A stretch of DNA of 64,000 nt from Rhodocyclaceae bacterium. Lineage in GTDB: Bacteria; Pseudomonadota; Gammaproteobacteria; Burkholderiales; Rhodocyclaceae. The stretch is taken from positions 186,001-250,000 of the forward strand of contig JAGTRP010000003.1 of the NCBI GenBank assembly GCA_018261935.1. Direction: 5' to 3'. Positions 34,846 through 44,204 of the stretch are shown here, piece after piece. A program made the translations under genes and the position numbers. Each line of letters begins with the position of its first letter. Within the stretch, counting starts at the first letter, position 1. The notes beneath the pieces are model-generated. The model was not told where the DNA came from, did not search any database, and saw only the letters and a list, made by a program, of their open reading frames with translations.

Positions 34846-35040
34846 TCAGCTCGCTTCGTCGATCCAGGCCTGCTGGATGGCTTCGAGGACCTTTTCGCCG
34901 CAGTGCTTGGGATCGTCGTCGAAGCCCGGCAGGGCCATGACCCAGTTCCGCAGATCGACGAAATTGACCTGGAGGGGATTCTTGTCAGGGTAGGCCTCGG
35001 TCAGCTCAATGGCGATGTCATTGATGTCAGTCCATTTCAT
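34846..35040 (-). CDS. iscX: Fe-S cluster assembly protein IscX
   Basis: A 64-residue acidic IscX (YfhJ). The family core is KWTDINDIAIELTEAYPDKN, then FVDLRNWVMALPGF and EKVLEAIQQAWIDE. IscX binds IscS and iron and tunes cluster assembly. It is the last gene of the isc operon, overlapping fdx by 4 bases, and ends convergently 9 bases from the hybrid kinase gene. Confidence 0.96.
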   Translation of the reverse strand: MKWTDINDIAIELTEAYPDKNPLQVNFVDLRNWVMALPGFDDDPKHCGEKVLEAIQQAWIDEAS

Positions 35041-35384
35041 TTCTTGCCGTGCCCTTCCTTGGCCATGTTGATGCTGTAGCGGGGAATCTCCACCACCAGC
35101 GGGGTGTCGGCGACTTCCGCCTGGCAGGACAGGCGGGAATGGGGTTCCAGACCCCAGGCCTTGTCCAGCAGATCCTCTTCCTCTTCCTCGGCGGGCTCCA
35201 GGGATTCGTAGCCTTCCCGCACGATGACATGGCAGGTGGTGCAGGCACAGGACATTTCGCAGGCATGTTCGATGAGGATGTCGTTTTCCAGGAGGGCCTG
35301 GCAGATGGAGGTGCCGGGCTCCACCTCGATCACGGCGCCCTCGGGGCAGAGTTCCCCATGGGGGAGGACGACGACCTGGGTCAT
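35037..35384 (-). CDS. fdx: Isc-type [2Fe-2S] ferredoxin
   Basis: A 115-residue adrenodoxin-like ferredoxin. Cluster cysteines are in HACEMSCACTTCHVIV, with the fourth in SRLSCQAEV. An acidic stretch (EPAEEEEEDLLDKAWGLEP) is typical for the Isc ferredoxin that supplies electrons for cluster assembly on IscU. The ATG at 35384 shares its first base with the hscA stop and has GGAGG upstream; a GTG three bases earlier is also in frame. Confidence 0.96.
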   Translation of the reverse strand: MTQVVVLPHGELCPEGAVIEVEPGTSICQALLENDILIEHACEMSCACTTCHVIVREGYESLEPAEEEEEDLLDKAWGLEPHSRLSCQAEVADTPLVVEIPRYSINMAKEGHGKK

Positions 35385-37261
35385 CACTCGTCCTCCATCT
35401 TGATTTCCGCTACCTTGCGCCCGGCCAGGGCACGCTTGATGCTCTGGTCCATGCGCCGGTGGGCGAATTCCTGGGTCTCAAAGCCGAGGTCGTCCATGGC
35501 TAGGTTGATGATGCGGCGATTATCCCCTTCCATGGTCAGCGCCAGCTTGGCGATAGCCGCCTCGATGCGGGCGATCTCGTCGGCTGCCAGCAGGTGGGAA
35601 TCCTCCTTGAGTGCCGCCTGGGTGGCCTCGATCATGCGCTGGGCTTCCACCTGGGCCTCCTTGAGGGCGCGCTGGAAGGCGTCGTCCTTGGCATGGGCCA
35701 TGGAGTCCTGCAGCATGCCGGCGATTTCGCCGTCGGAGAGGCCATAGGAAGGCTTCACTGTGACGCTGGCCTCGACCCCGGTGGTCTGTTCCCGGGCGGT
35801 CACCGACAGGAGGCCGTCGGCATCGACCTGGAAGGTGACGCGGATGCGGGCCGCTCCGGCCACCATGGGAGGAATGCCCCGCAGCTCGAAGCGGGCGAGG
35901 GACCGGCAGTCGGAGACCAGCTCCCGCTCCCCCTGCACGACGTGGATGGCCATGGCCGTCTGGCCGTCCTTGAAGGTGGTGAATTCCTGGGCCCGGGCCG
36001 CCGGAATGGTGGAATTGCGGGGAATGACCTTCTCGGTCAGGCCGCCCATGGTCTCCAGCCCCAGGGAAAGGGGGATGACATCGAGCAGCAGCCAGTCGTC
36101 CTGGCCGGTCTTGTTGCCCACCAGCAGGTTGGCCTGGGTGGCGGCGCCGAGAGCCACCACCTTGTCCGGGTCCAGGTTGGTGAGAGGCTCCTGGCGGAAG
36201 AAATCGCCTACCGCCTTCTGCACCTGGGGCATGCGGGTGGCGCCGCCGACCATGACCACGCCCTTGACCTCCTCCGGCCGCAGGCCTGCGTCCCGCAGGG
36301 CTTTCTTCACCGCCTGCAGGGTCTTGGAAACGAGGTTCCGGGTAATGTCGGCAAAGGTATCCACATCCAGGCGGGCATCCACCACTTCGCCAGTGGACAG
36401 GCGGGCGGTGATCGGGGCCTCGGGATGGTAGGTGAGGAATTCCTTGGCTTCCCGGGCGCGGGTCATGAGGAGCCGGGCATCGTGGGGTGACAGGGGCTGC
36501 AGGCCGGCCTCCTCGATGCTCCAGCAGAAGATGCGCTGGTCGAAGTCGTCGCCCCCCAGGGCGGAGTCGCCACCGGTGGCCAGGACCTCGAAGACGCCCT
36601 TGGTGAGCTTGAGGATGGAAATATCGAAGGTGCCGCCCCCCAGGTCGTAGACGGCGTAGATGCCCTCCGCCGCGTTGTCGAGGCCATAGGCGATGGCCGC
36701 CGCCGTCGGCTCGTTGAGGAGCCGGAGCACATTGAGGCCGGCCAGCTTGGCCGCATCCTTGGTAGCCTGGCGCTGGGCATCGTCGAAATAGGCGGGAACG
36801 GTGATGACCGCACCGACCAGATCCCCGCCCAGGGCGGCCTCGGCGCGGGCCTTGAGGCACTTGAGGATCTCGGCGGAAACCTCCACCGGACTTTTCACCC
36901 CCGCACAGGTTTTCAGCTTCACCATGCCCGGAGCGTCGACGAAATCGTAGGGTATGGATTCCAGATGGGCGATGTCCTTCGCCCCCCGCCCCATGAAGCG
37001 CTTCACCGAACTGATGGTGTTCTTGGGGTCCGCCGCCTGCCGCATCTGGGCGTCGTAGCCCACCTCGAGGCCGCCTTCCGGGTGGTAGCGCACCACGGAA
37101 GGCAGGAGGGGACGGCCGTGCTCGTCGTTGAGGACGACGGCGATGCCGCTCCTGACCGTGGCGACCAGGGAATTGGTGGTGCCGAGGTCGATGCCGACCG
37201 CCAGTTTATGTTCATGGGGTGCCGCCGACTCTCCCGGCTCGGCAATTTGGAATAGGGCCAT
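35384..37261 (-). CDS. hscA: Fe-S assembly chaperone HscA
   Basis: A 625-residue Hsp70-type chaperone specialised for cluster transfer from IscU. The ATPase domain shows [55 protein letters not shown] and [14 protein letters not shown]. The substrate-binding domain (from about 385) has [20 protein letters not shown], and the lid follows. Length matches HscA (about 616-625), shorter than DnaK and without its acidic tail. It is one base downstream of hscB. Confidence 0.97.
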   Translation of the reverse strand: MALFQIAEPGESAAPHEHKLAVGIDLGTTNSLVATVRSGIAVVLNDEHGRPLLPSVVRYHPEGGLEVGYDAQMRQAADPKNTISSVKRFMGRGAKDIAHLESIPYDFVDAPGMVKLKTCAGVKSPVEVSAEILKCLKARAEAALGGDLVGAVITVPAYFDDAQRQATKDAAKLAGLNVLRLLNEPTAAAIAYGLDNAAEGIYAVYDLGGGTFDISILKLTKGVFEVLATGGDSALGGDDFDQRIFCWSIEEAGLQPLSPHDARLLMTRAREAKEFLTYHPEAPITARLSTGEVVDARLDVDTFADITRNLVSKTLQAVKKALRDAGLRPEEVKGVVMVGGATRMPQVQKAVGDFFRQEPLTNLDPDKVVALGAATQANLLVGNKTGQDDWLLLDVIPLSLGLETMGGLTEKVIPRNSTIPAARAQEFTTFKDGQTAMAIHVVQGERELVSDCRSLARFELRGIPPMVAGAARIRVTFQVDADGLLSVTAREQTTGVEASVTVKPSYGLSDGEIAGMLQDSMAHAKDDAFQRALKEAQVEAQRMIEATQAALKEDSHLLAADEIARIEAAIAKLALTMEGDNRRIINLAMDDLGFETQEFAHRRMDQSIKRALAGRKVAEIKMEDE

Positions 37262-37262
37262 G

Positions 37263-37793
37263 TTATTCGTCCAGAGACGCCAGGGCGTCGTCGATTTCGT
37301 GCAACAGTTTTTCCAGGAACATCAGGCGGCGCACCCGGTCGGCGGCGGTCTCGATGTCTCCCGCTTCATCCAGCAGTTGGGATAATTCGTCGTAGCGGCC
37401 GGCGATATCCCCCCGCAGGCGATTGTGCAGGTGCTCCAGCTCATGGTGGTCGCCGCCGCTGCGGGCTTCCGCCACCGCCTCCCGCCACTCCATCTGCTCC
37501 ATGAGGAAATCCACCGGCATGGCGGTATTGCTCTCGGCCTGGAGATCGCGGCCCGCCAGGTGGAGCAGGTACTTGGCCCGCTCCAGGGGCTTCTTCAGGG
37601 TCTGGTAAGCCTCGTTGGCCCGGGTCGCCCACTGCATGGAGAGCCGCCGCTCGGCTTCGCCGGCATGGGCGAAGCGGTCCGGATGGACCTGGGCCTGGAT
37701 TTCCCGGTAGCGGGCGTCTAGTTCGGACAAATCAAGCCGAAAGGCCCGGGGCAGCTCAAATAGCGCAAAAAAATCGGCGGCAAAATCCACCAC
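37263..37793 (-). CDS. hscB: Fe-S assembly co-chaperone HscB
   Basis: A 176-residue J-protein that delivers IscU to HscA. The J-domain spans residues 5-75 with the HPD motif in [12 protein letters not shown], followed by [21 protein letters not shown]. The C-terminal three-helix domain has [20 protein letters not shown], the IscU-binding region. It begins at one of two consecutive GTG codons (37793 or 37790) after GAGG; an in-frame stop lies directly upstream, so no longer start is possible. Confidence 0.95.
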   Translation of the reverse strand: MVDFAADFFALFELPRAFRLDLSELDARYREIQAQVHPDRFAHAGEAERRLSMQWATRANEAYQTLKKPLERAKYLLHLAGRDLQAESNTAMPVDFLMEQMEWREAVAEARSGGDHHELEHLHNRLRGDIAGRYDELSQLLDEAGDIETAADRVRRLMFLEKLLHEIDDALASLDE

Positions 37794-37808
37794 TCACCTC
37801 AAAGCGAA

Positions 37809-37878
37809 GACAGGGCTAGGCGCACCGCACGCAGACAGTACGATCAGTACGGCAAGTGCGGGGCAACAACGCCCTGTC
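37809..37878. repeat. Nested 70-base inverted repeat between iscA and hscB
   Basis: Three nested complementary pairs form a cruciform or RNA hairpin: GACAGGGC (37809-37816) with GCCCTGTC (37871-37878), CCGCAC (37825-37830) with GTGCGG (37856-37861), and GTAC (37838-37841) with GTAC (37847-37850) around GATCA. It fills the only sizeable gap inside the isc operon. It has no run of T after the outer stem, so it is not a classic terminator. It may be an RNA processing or stability element, or a REP-type repeat. Confidence 0.75.
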
Positions 37879-37885
37879 GAGCCAG

Positions 37886-38209
37886 TCACACATTAAAGGA
37901 TTCGCCGCAGCCGCATTGATCCTTGACGTTGGGATTGTTGAACTTGAACCCCTCGTTCAGCCCTTCCCGCGCGTAGTCGAGTTGCGTCCCGTCCAGATAG
38001 GGCAAGCTCTTCGGATCCACGAACACCTTGATCCCATAGCTCTCGAACACCATGTCCTCGGGGACCACCTCATCCACGAACTCGAGCTTGTACGCCATGC
38101 CCGAACAGCCGCTGGTCCGAACCCCCAGGCGCAGCCCGACCCCCTTGCCCCGCTTGGCGAGATAGTTGGAAACGTGCTTAGCCGCCTTTTCGCTCAAGGT
38201 CACCGCCAT
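37886..38209 (-). CDS. iscA: Fe-S cluster assembly protein IscA
   Basis: A 107-residue A-type carrier. The three conserved cysteines are in [19 protein letters not shown] and the C-terminal [11 protein letters not shown]. The segment [22 protein letters not shown] is typical. IscA carries iron or clusters, especially toward [4Fe-4S] targets. It starts one base after iscU in the operon; the stretch after it toward hscB holds the nested inverted repeat. Confidence 0.97.
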   Translation of the reverse strand: MAVTLSEKAAKHVSNYLAKRGKGVGLRLGVRTSGCSGMAYKLEFVDEVVPEDMVFESYGIKVFVDPKSLPYLDGTQLDYAREGLNEGFKFNNPNVKDQCGCGESFNV

Positions 38210-38210
38210 G

Positions 38211-38594
38211 TCACTCTCCGTGCTTTTTCCTGTAGTCGGCCACCGCCGCCTTGATGGCGTCCTCGGCCAGGATGGAACAGTGGATCTTCACCGGCGGCAA
38301 GGCCAGCTCCTCGGCGATGTCGGTATTCTTGATCGCCAGGGCCTCATCCACCGTCTTGCCCTTGACCCATTCGGTCACCAGGGAAGACGAGGCGATGGCC
38401 GAGCCGCAGCCGTAGGTCTTGAACTTGGCGTCCTCGATGACGCCGGCCTTGTTCACCTTGATCTGCAGCTTCATCACATCGCCGCAGGCCGGGGCCCCGA
38501 CCATGCCGGTGCCGACACCGTCCTCTTCCTTGCCGAACGAGCCGACGTTGCGCGGATTCTCGTAATGGTCGATCACTTTTACGCTGTAGCTCAT
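38211..38594 (-). CDS. iscU: Fe-S cluster scaffold IscU
   Basis: A 127-residue scaffold protein. Ligand cysteines are in [26 protein letters not shown] and [18 protein letters not shown], the HscA-recognition motif, is present intact in [29 protein letters not shown] is the usual N-terminus. It is 13 bases downstream of iscS. Confidence 0.98.
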   Translation of the reverse strand: MSYSVKVIDHYENPRNVGSFGKEEDGVGTGMVGAPACGDVMKLQIKVNKAGVIEDAKFKTYGCGSAIASSSLVTEWVKGKTVDEALAIKNTDIAEELALPPVKIHCSILAEDAIKAAVADYRKKHGE

Positions 38595-38607
38595 AGCGTT
38601 CTCCTTC

Positions 38608-39819
38608 TTAATGGGCCGCCCACTGGACGGTGTTCAAATCAATCCCTTCCTGCACCATTTCCCAGAGGGGCGAAAGCTCGCGCAGCCTTCCGATCTTGTC
38701 GTGCAGCAAGTTGATTGCATAGTCGATCTCATCCTCGGTGGTAAAGCGGCCGAGGGTGAAGCGGATGGAGCTGTGGGCCAGTTCGTCCTCCCGCCCCAGG
38801 GCCCGCAGCACGTAGGACGGCTCCAGGCTGGCCGAGGTGCAGGCGGAGCCGGAGGATACCGCCAGATCCCGGACAGCCATGATCATGGATTCGCCTTCCA
38901 CATAGGCGAAACTGATGTTGAGGTTGTGGGGAACCCGCTGCGCCATGTCCCCGTTCACATACACGGCGGGGATATCCTTCAGGCCCTGCAGCAGCCGGTC
39001 CCGCAGCCGGGCGATACGCCGGTTCTCATCGGCCATCTCCTCCCGGGCGATGCGGAAAGCCTCGCCCATGCCGACGATCTGGTGGGTCGCCAGGGTGCCG
39101 GAGCGGAAACCCCGCTCGTGGCCGCCGCCATGCATCTGGGGCTCCAGGCGGATGCGGGGCTTGCGGCGCACATAGAGGGCGCCGATGCCCTTGGGGCCGT
39201 AGGTCTTGTGGGCGGAGAAACTCATCAGGTCCACCTTGAGCTTCGACAGGTCGATCTCCACCTTGCCCGTGGCCTGGGCGGCATCGACGTGGAAAATCAC
39301 GCCCTTGTCGCGGCAGATCTCGCCCAGTTGCTCGATGGGCTGGACGACGCCGATTTCATTGTTCACGAACATGACCGAGGCCAGCACCGTGTCGGGCCGC
39401 AGGGCCGCCTTGAAGGCGCCCAGGTCCACCAGGCCGTTTTCCTGGACATCCAGGTAAGTGGCCTCGAAGCCCTGGCGCTCCAGTTCCCGGACCGTGTCCA
39501 GCACCGCCTTGTGCTCGGTCTTGACGGTGATGATGTGCTTGCCCTTGGTGGCGCCGTAGAAATGGGCCGCCCCCTTGATCGCGAGGTTGTTGGACTCCGT
39601 CGCCCCGGAGGTCCAGATGATCTCCTTGGAATCGGCCTTCACCAGGGCGGCCACCTGCTCCCGCGCCTCTTCCACGGCCGCTTCCGCATCCCAGCCGAAG
39701 CTGTGGGAGCGGGAAGCCGGGTTGCCGAATTTCTCCACCAGATAGGGGATCATCCTTTCGGCCACGCGGGGGTCCACCGGGGTTGTCGCCGAGTAGTCCA
39801 GGTAGATGGGCAGTTTCAT
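38608..39819 (-). CDS. iscS: Cysteine desulfurase IscS
   Basis: A 403-residue PLP enzyme that donates sulfur from cysteine. The N-terminus is [20 protein letters not shown]. The PLP lysine is in [19 protein letters not shown], and the catalytic-loop cysteine is in [21 protein letters not shown], the exact IscS loop type. The C-terminus [21 protein letters not shown] is the IscS tail that docks IscU. It follows a second desulfurase gene by 21 bases. Confidence 0.97.
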   Translation of the reverse strand: MKLPIYLDYSATTPVDPRVAERMIPYLVEKFGNPASRSHSFGWDAEAAVEEAREQVAALVKADSKEIIWTSGATESNNLAIKGAAHFYGATKGKHIITVKTEHKAVLDTVRELERQGFEATYLDVQENGLVDLGAFKAALRPDTVLASVMFVNNEIGVVQPIEQLGEICRDKGVIFHVDAAQATGKVEIDLSKLKVDLMSFSAHKTYGPKGIGALYVRRKPRIRLEPQMHGGGHERGFRSGTLATHQIVGMGEAFRIAREEMADENRRIARLRDRLLQGLKDIPAVYVNGDMAQRVPHNLNISFAYVEGESMIMAVRDLAVSSGSACTSASLEPSYVLRALGREDELAHSSIRFTLGRFTTEDEIDYAINLLHDKIGRLRELSPLWEMVQEGIDLNTVQWAAH

Positions 39820-39840
39820 TGTTTCCCTCGTTCTCCAATA

Positions 39841-40998
39841 TCAGACGGACACCGCCGTCAGCCCCTGCAGACCTTGAAGGGTCGTCCGCAGGGCAAAAAT
39901 AAAGTCGTCAATCTGGGTTTCGGTGTTGTCGGCCCCCAGGCTCACCCGCACCGCACCCCGGGCCAGTTCCGGCGCCACGCCCATGGCCCGCAGCACATGG
40001 GAAGGCTCCGGGTTGGCGCTGGAGCAGGCCGCCCCGCTCGCCGCCGCAAAACCGGCGCGGTCGAGTTTACCAACCAGGGTCTCGCCGTCGATCCCCCGAA
40101 AGGCGAAGTAGCTGGTGTTAGGCAGCCGTTCCGCCCCCTGGCCGAAAATTTCCGCCCCCAGGGCGGCCAGCCCGGACTCCAGGCGGGAGCGCAAGGTTGC
40201 CAGACGGCCCGGCAGGCTGTCCAGCCGGGCCGCTGCCAGTTCGCAGGCGAGGCCGAAGCCGACGATGGCCGCCACGTTCTCGGTGCCGGAGCGCAGGCCG
40301 CGCTCGTGGCCGCCGCCGGCGATGAGAGGCTGCAGTTCCACCCGCTTGTCCACAACCAGGGCCGCCGCGCCCTTCGGGCCGTAGGCCTTGTGGGCCGATA
40401 CCGTCATGGCGTGCACGCCAGCGGCGTTGAGGCGGCGGAAATCCATGGCCATCTTGCCCAGGGCCTGGACCGCGTCGGTATGGAACCAGGCCCCAGTGGT
40501 CTGTGCTGCCGCCGCCAGGGCCGCCACGTCCTGGAGGACGCCGGTCTCGTTGTTGGCGGCCATGACCGACAGGAGCCGGGGTTTGAGGGCGAGGATATGG
40601 GCGTAATCCTCCGCCGCCACCCGCCCGGCTTCATCGACCGCGATCCGCCGCAGCTCCCAGCCTTGGCGCGCCAGCTGCTCGGCCGGCCGCAGCACGCAGG
40701 GATGCTCCACCGCGCTGGCCGCCACCAGGCCCGGCTTCAGGCAGGCCGCGGCGCCCTTCAGGAAGAGGTTGTTGGCCTCGCTGCCGCCGCTGGTGAAAAT
40801 CACTTCGGTGGGATGGGCCCCGACGGCCGCCGCCACCCGTTGCCTGGCCTCGTCGATCGCCCGCCGCGCCGCTCGCCCGTACTCGTGACGGCTGGAGGCA
40901 TTGCCGTACTGCTCCCTGAACCAGGGCAGCATGGCTTCCAGCACCGCCGGGTCCACAGGCGTAGTTGCGTTGTGATCGACGTAAACCGGGGCGAACAT
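39841..40998 (-). CDS. Second cysteine desulfurase (NifS/IscS-like)
   Basis: A 385-residue PLP desulfurase distinct from the adjacent IscS. VYVDHNATTPVDPAVLEAML opens it, the PLP lysine is in MTVSAHKAYGPKGAAALVV, and the catalytic cysteine is in AASGAACSSANPEPSHVLRAMG, closer to NifS-type loops. It lacks the IscU-docking tail of IscS. The start at 40998 (MFAPVYVDHN) lies 2 bases after the iscR stop; a much longer frame runs through iscR and is not real. Two tandem desulfurases in one isc operon suggest a separate sulfur acceptor. Confidence 0.93.
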   Translation of the reverse strand: MFAPVYVDHNATTPVDPAVLEAMLPWFREQYGNASSRHEYGRAARRAIDEARQRVAAAVGAHPTEVIFTSGGSEANNLFLKGAAACLKPGLVAASAVEHPCVLRPAEQLARQGWELRRIAVDEAGRVAAEDYAHILALKPRLLSVMAANNETGVLQDVAALAAAAQTTGAWFHTDAVQALGKMAMDFRRLNAAGVHAMTVSAHKAYGPKGAAALVVDKRVELQPLIAGGGHERGLRSGTENVAAIVGFGLACELAAARLDSLPGRLATLRSRLESGLAALGAEIFGQGAERLPNTSYFAFRGIDGETLVGKLDRAGFAAASGAACSSANPEPSHVLRAMGVAPELARGAVRVSLGADNTETQIDDFIFALRTTLQGLQGLTAVSV

Positions 40999-41000
40999 GT

Positions 41001-41498
41001 TCAGGCGACCACTGCCGTCCTGTCCCGCCGGGGCCGGGGCTGGGGACCGGCGGGGCGCTGGTCCTTCAGCACCATCACGCCATCCGGGCCTTTCTGTTTC
41101 TGGTTTGCCACCAGATCCCCCAGGGACACCGAGGAGAGATAGTCGTACATCTTGGTATTCAGGGTCATCCACAGGTCGTGGGTCATGCAGCGATGTTCCT
41201 CGTGGCAGTTGCCCTGGCCGCCGCACTGGGTGGCATCGAGGGGCTCGTCCACGGCGCGGATGATGTCCGCCACCGACACCTGATTCAGGGGCCGGGCGAT
41301 GCAATAGCCGCCGCCCGGACCGCGCACGCTATCCACCAGCCGATGGCGGCGCAGCTTGCCGAAAAGCTGTTCAAGGTAAGACAGGGAAATCTGCTGCCGC
41401 TCGCTGACGCCCGCCAGGGCCACCGGCCCCTCGTCCACGCGCAGGGCCAGATCGACCATCGCCGTTACCGCAAAGCGTCCCTTGGTTGTAAGTCGCAT
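41001..41498 (-). CDS. iscR: Fe-S cluster regulator IscR
   Basis: A 165-residue Rrf2-family regulator. The winged helix has RLTTKGRFAVTAMVDLALR and QISLSYLEQLFGKLRRHRLV, followed by VRGPGGGYCIARP. Three cluster cysteines are spaced C-x5-C-x5-C in QCGGQGNCHEEHRC. IscR with a [2Fe-2S] cluster represses the isc operon. Two adjacent ATGs exist; the second (41498) has better spacing to AGGAGG. A strong IscR box lies just upstream. Confidence 0.97.
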   Translation of the reverse strand: MRLTTKGRFAVTAMVDLALRVDEGPVALAGVSERQQISLSYLEQLFGKLRRHRLVDSVRGPGGGYCIARPLNQVSVADIIRAVDEPLDATQCGGQGNCHEEHRCMTHDLWMTLNTKMYDYLSSVSLGDLVANQKQKGPDGVMVLKDQRPAGPQPRPRRDRTAVVA

Positions 41499-41514
41499 CA
41501 TCTCCTCCTGCGGA

Positions 41515-41539
41515 ATATCCTACTAATTTCGTCAACTAT
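41515..41539 (-). promoter_or_regulatory. IscR binding box before iscR
   Basis: On the iscR strand the 25 bases start ATAGTTGAC and end AGTAGGATAT. They agree with the type 1 IscR consensus (ATASYYGACTRWWWYAGTCRRSTAT) at 22 of 25 positions by my count. The box overlaps the -10 element of the promoter described at 41535-41564, so occupancy would block transcription. Confidence 0.8.
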
Positions 41540-41564
41540 ATGAGCACCGGCGCCGACTAGTCAA
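41535..41564 (-). promoter_or_regulatory. Promoter for iscR operon
   Basis: TTGACT (-35, 41559-41564) and TATAGT (-10, 41535-41540) are separated by 18 bases. The -35 overlaps the cysE stop codon, so iscR has its own promoter inside the cysE-isc transcript. Confidence 0.6.
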
Positions 41565-42312
41565 CGATCTTACTCAGGTATTGCGGATCGAATTGATCGG
41601 CTGCCTGCACCTTGTCGTCCCACTTCACGCCCTGGGCTTCCAGTTCCTTCAGCACCATGGCCAGCCGCCGGTCAGTCTCGGCGGCGTGGTCCAGGAGGCT
41701 ATGGATAGCCTTGACGAGGGGGTCGTCGTTGTCATTTCCCAGGGCATAGGCAGAAAACCCCATTTTTTGCGCCTGGGCCTGGCGCTGCCGGCCTTGCTCC
41801 GAATGATCCAGGATGCGCACCGGATTGCCGACGGCGGTGGCGCCGGCGGGCACGGCCTTGGTGACCACGGCATTGGAGCCCACCTTGGCCCCCCGGCCGA
41901 TGGTGATGGGACCCAGGATCTTGGCCCCAGCTCCGATCACCACCCCGTCCTCCAGGGTCGGATGGCGCTTACCCTTGTTCCAGGAGGTGCCCCCCAGGGT
42001 CACCCCATGGTAGAGGGTGACGTCGTCGCCGATGAGGGCGGTCTCGCCGATCACCACTCCCATGCCATGATCGATGAAGAAGCGCCGGCCGATGGTGGCG
42101 CCGGGATGGATTTCGATGCCGGTGAGAAAGCGCCCGAGGTGGGCCGTAAACCGGGCCAGCCAGCGCAACCGATGGCCCCATAACCAGTGGGCCAACCGAT
42201 GGGTCATGAGGGCATGGATGCCCGGATAGCAGGTCAGCACCTCCCAGAACGAGCGCGCCGCTGGATCGCGGTCAAAAACCGAACGGATGTCTTCGCGCAG
42301 GTGCCGGAACAT
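41557..42312 (-). CDS. cysE: Serine O-acetyltransferase CysE
   Basis: A 251-residue acetyltransferase that makes O-acetylserine for cysteine synthesis. The left-handed beta-helix carries [60 protein letters not shown] and [20 protein letters not shown]. It is the short form without a long N-terminal domain; the C-terminal extension of about 70 residues is helical. Placement before iscR links cysteine supply to cluster assembly, and an IscR box upstream shows shared control. Confidence 0.95.
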   Translation of the reverse strand: MFRHLREDIRSVFDRDPAARSFWEVLTCYPGIHALMTHRLAHWLWGHRLRWLARFTAHLGRFLTGIEIHPGATIGRRFFIDHGMGVVIGETALIGDDVTLYHGVTLGGTSWNKGKRHPTLEDGVVIGAGAKILGPITIGRGAKVGSNAVVTKAVPAGATAVGNPVRILDHSEQGRQRQAQAQKMGFSAYALGNDNDDPLVKAIHSLLDHAAETDRRLAMVLKELEAQGVKWDDKVQAADQFDPQYLSKIVD

Positions 42313-42346
42313 AAGCTCAAGAATCTCCCTAAAAATTTTGGGGTGA

Positions 42347-42379
42347 ATTGTAAAATACTCGACTTATTTTGTCAGCTAT
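42347..42379 (-). promoter_or_regulatory. cysE-isc promoter with IscR box
   Basis: CTGACA (-35, 42370-42375) and TACAAT (-10, 42347-42352) are 17 bases apart. An IscR type 1 box covers 42355-42379; it begins ATAGCTGAC and ends AAGTCGAGTAT, matching the consensus at 23 of 25 positions by my count. It covers the -35 and spacer, a typical repressor position. Confidence 0.8.
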
Positions 42380-42395
42380 TGCAAAAATCCGGGAT

Positions 42396-43157
42396 TCAGG
42401 GCTTGCGGCCGTAGCCGGTCTTTTCCTGGGTAGCAGCCAGGATGCCCCGCAGGATGTTGATTTCGTCCTTTTCCAGCCGGGCCCGGCCAAAGAGACGGCG
42501 CAGCTTCGGCATCAGCCGCCCGGGCTGGGCCGGGTTGTAGAAACCGGTGTCGGTCATCACCCGCTCCAGGTGGGCGTAAAGGCCTTCGACCTCGTCGTGG
42601 GTGGCCAGCGGCGAGGAAAAAGGCGTGGTCGTACTGGCGACCTCGGGACGACCGCCAAAGGCCGCCATGCGGGCTTCGTAGCACAGGACCTGGACGGCAG
42701 CCCCCAGGTTCAGGGAAGTGAACTCCGGGTTGGCCGGAACGGTGGCCGCCAGGTGGCACCGCCGCAATTCCTCATTGGACAGCCCCATGGTCTCGTTGCC
42801 GAAGACCAGGGCCACCTCGTCGCCTTCCCCGGCCGCCGCCAGGAGTTCGACCACCGCTTCCCGCGCCTGTTTCGGCAGCGGCCCCAGATCCCGCGGCCGG
42901 GCCGAGAGGGCAACGGCGAAGACGGTCCCGGCCAGGGCCTCGTCGAGATCGTTGCAGATCCGGGCCGCAGCCAGCACATCGACTGCGTCCGTAGCCCGGG
43001 CATCGGCTTCGGGGTCGGGAAACTGCTTGGGCGCCACCAGGCAAAGCCGGGACAAACCCATGGTTTTCATGGCCCGGGCCGCGGCGCCGATATTGCCCGG
43101 ATGGCTGGGCCGGCAGAGGACGACACGAATACGGGAAAGCAGCTTCTCTGGGTTCAT
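42396..43157 (-). CDS. trmJ: tRNA (cytidine/uridine-2'-O-)-methyltransferase TrmJ
   Basis: A 253-residue SPOUT methyltransferase that modifies position 32 of tRNAs. RIRVVLCRPSHPGNIGAAAR opens the fold; the knot motifs are VALVFGNETMGLSNEEL and ANPEFTSLNLGAAVQVLCYE. A C-terminal helical extension is typical of TrmJ. In many proteobacteria trmJ lies next to the isc or suhB genes, as here. It is divergent from suhB across 65 bases. Confidence 0.94.
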   Translation of the reverse strand: MNPEKLLSRIRVVLCRPSHPGNIGAAARAMKTMGLSRLCLVAPKQFPDPEADARATDAVDVLAAARICNDLDEALAGTVFAVALSARPRDLGPLPKQAREAVVELLAAAGEGDEVALVFGNETMGLSNEELRRCHLAATVPANPEFTSLNLGAAVQVLCYEARMAAFGGRPEVASTTTPFSSPLATHDEVEGLYAHLERVMTDTGFYNPAQPGRLMPKLRRLFGRARLEKDEINILRGILAATQEKTGYGRKP

Positions 43158-43185
43158 AGTAAAATTGACGTTTTCCTAAATGAAG

Positions 43186-43206
43186 CGGGCGGCCTCTTGC
43201 CGCCCG
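43186..43206. other. GC hairpin in the suhB leader
   Basis: CGGGCGGC and GCCGCCCG form a perfect 8-base stem around CTCTT, 17 bases before the suhB start. It is not followed by a clean T-run. It would sit in the suhB mRNA leader or be part of the divergent promoter region, and could influence suhB translation. Confidence 0.5.
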
Positions 43207-43222
43207 TTCAGCTCTTTAAGCC

Positions 43223-44038
43223 ATGCATCCTGCACTGAATATCGCTGTAAAAGCGGCGCGCCGCGCCGGCCAGATCATCAACCGCGCTTCCAACGACCTC
43301 GACATCCTCAAGGTCGCCACCAAGCAGCCCAACGACTTCGTCACCGAAGTGGACAAGGCGGCCGAAGCGGCCATCATCGAGACCCTGCAGGAGGCCTATC
43401 CGAATTACGGCATTCTAGCAGAGGAGTCCGGGGAGACTGCCGGCAAGGGCAAGCGGGACGCCGAGTTCCAGTGGATCATCGACCCCCTGGACGGCACCAC
43501 CAACTTCATCCACGGACTGCCCCAGTACGCGGTCTCCATCGCCCTGGCCAAGGGCGGCGTGGTCGAGCAGGCCGTGGTCTTCGATCCCAACCGCAACGAG
43601 CTCTTCACCGCCACCAAGGGCGCCGGCGCCTTCCTGAACGAGCGCCGCATCCGGGTCTCCAAGCGCACCAAGCTGGAGAACTCCCTGATCGGCACCGGCT
43701 TCCCTTACCGCATGTTCGACAAGGCCGACACCTACCTGGCCATCTTCAAGGAATTGACCCAGAAAACCGCCGGCCTGCGCCGGCCCGGCGCCGCCGCCCT
43801 GGACCTCTCCTACGTGGCCTGCGGCCGCTACGACGGCTTCTGGGAATTCGGCCTCTCGCCCTGGGACATGGCGGCGGGGAGCCTGATCATCTCCGAGGCC
43901 GGCGGCCTGGTGAGCGACCTGGATGGCGAAGCCGGCTATCTCGACAGCGGCAACGTCGTCGCCGGCACGCCCAAGGTCTTCGCGCCGCTTCTCAAGCTCA
44001 TCCAGGACCACTGCTCGCCTGCCAACAAGGCCGATTGA
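43223..44038 (+). CDS. suhB: Inositol monophosphatase family protein SuhB
   Basis: A 271-residue magnesium-dependent phosphatase. Metal ligands are in ILAEESGE (Glu), [16 protein letters not shown] (two Asp) and the late [39 protein letters not shown] is the typical N-terminus. In E. coli SuhB also joins the Nus complex in rRNA antitermination, which may apply here as well. It is divergent from trmJ. The region after it (44039-44151) holds no clear feature before the toxin-antitoxin promoter. Confidence 0.95.
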   Translation: MHPALNIAVKAARRAGQIINRASNDLDILKVATKQPNDFVTEVDKAAEAAIIETLQEAYPNYGILAEESGETAGKGKRDAEFQWIIDPLDGTTNFIHGLPQYAVSIALAKGGVVEQAVVFDPNRNELFTATKGAGAFLNERRIRVSKRTKLENSLIGTGFPYRMFDKADTYLAIFKELTQKTAGLRRPGAAALDLSYVACGRYDGFWEFGLSPWDMAAGSLIISEAGGLVSDLDGEAGYLDSGNVVAGTPKVFAPLLKLIQDHCSPANKAD

Positions 44039-44151
44039 CCCCGTCAGCCCCATGGTGGCCGATCTCGACCAGCGCACGCAGAAAGGCGAAATGTGGCGTA
44101 GTTTTTAGGGCTTTCCCAGACAAGGCTACGCCAACAAAAAGCACCACGCTC

Positions 44152-44192
44152 TGTTGCATGTAACAGGAAGAGAGCCTATAGTTACATGTAAC
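44152..44192 (+). promoter_or_regulatory. Toxin-antitoxin promoter with two palindromes
   Basis: TTGCAT (44154-44159) and TATAGT (44177-44182) are 17 bases apart. TGTTGCATGTAACA (44152-44165) and the perfect palindrome GTTACATGTAAC (44181-44192) overlap the -35 and -10, with centres 28 bases apart. They are likely operators for the antitoxin-toxin complex. Confidence 0.65.
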
Positions 44193-44204
44193 AAAGGAGG
44201 CTCC

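Noticed and set aside
39841-41304. 487-codon frame for the second desulfurase
   Set aside because: The first 100 residues lie antisense-free but out of frame over iscR; the family N-terminus begins at 40998.
43186-43206. Hairpin as a terminator for trmJ or suhB
   Set aside because: Both genes start, rather than end, on its sides, and no T-run follows.
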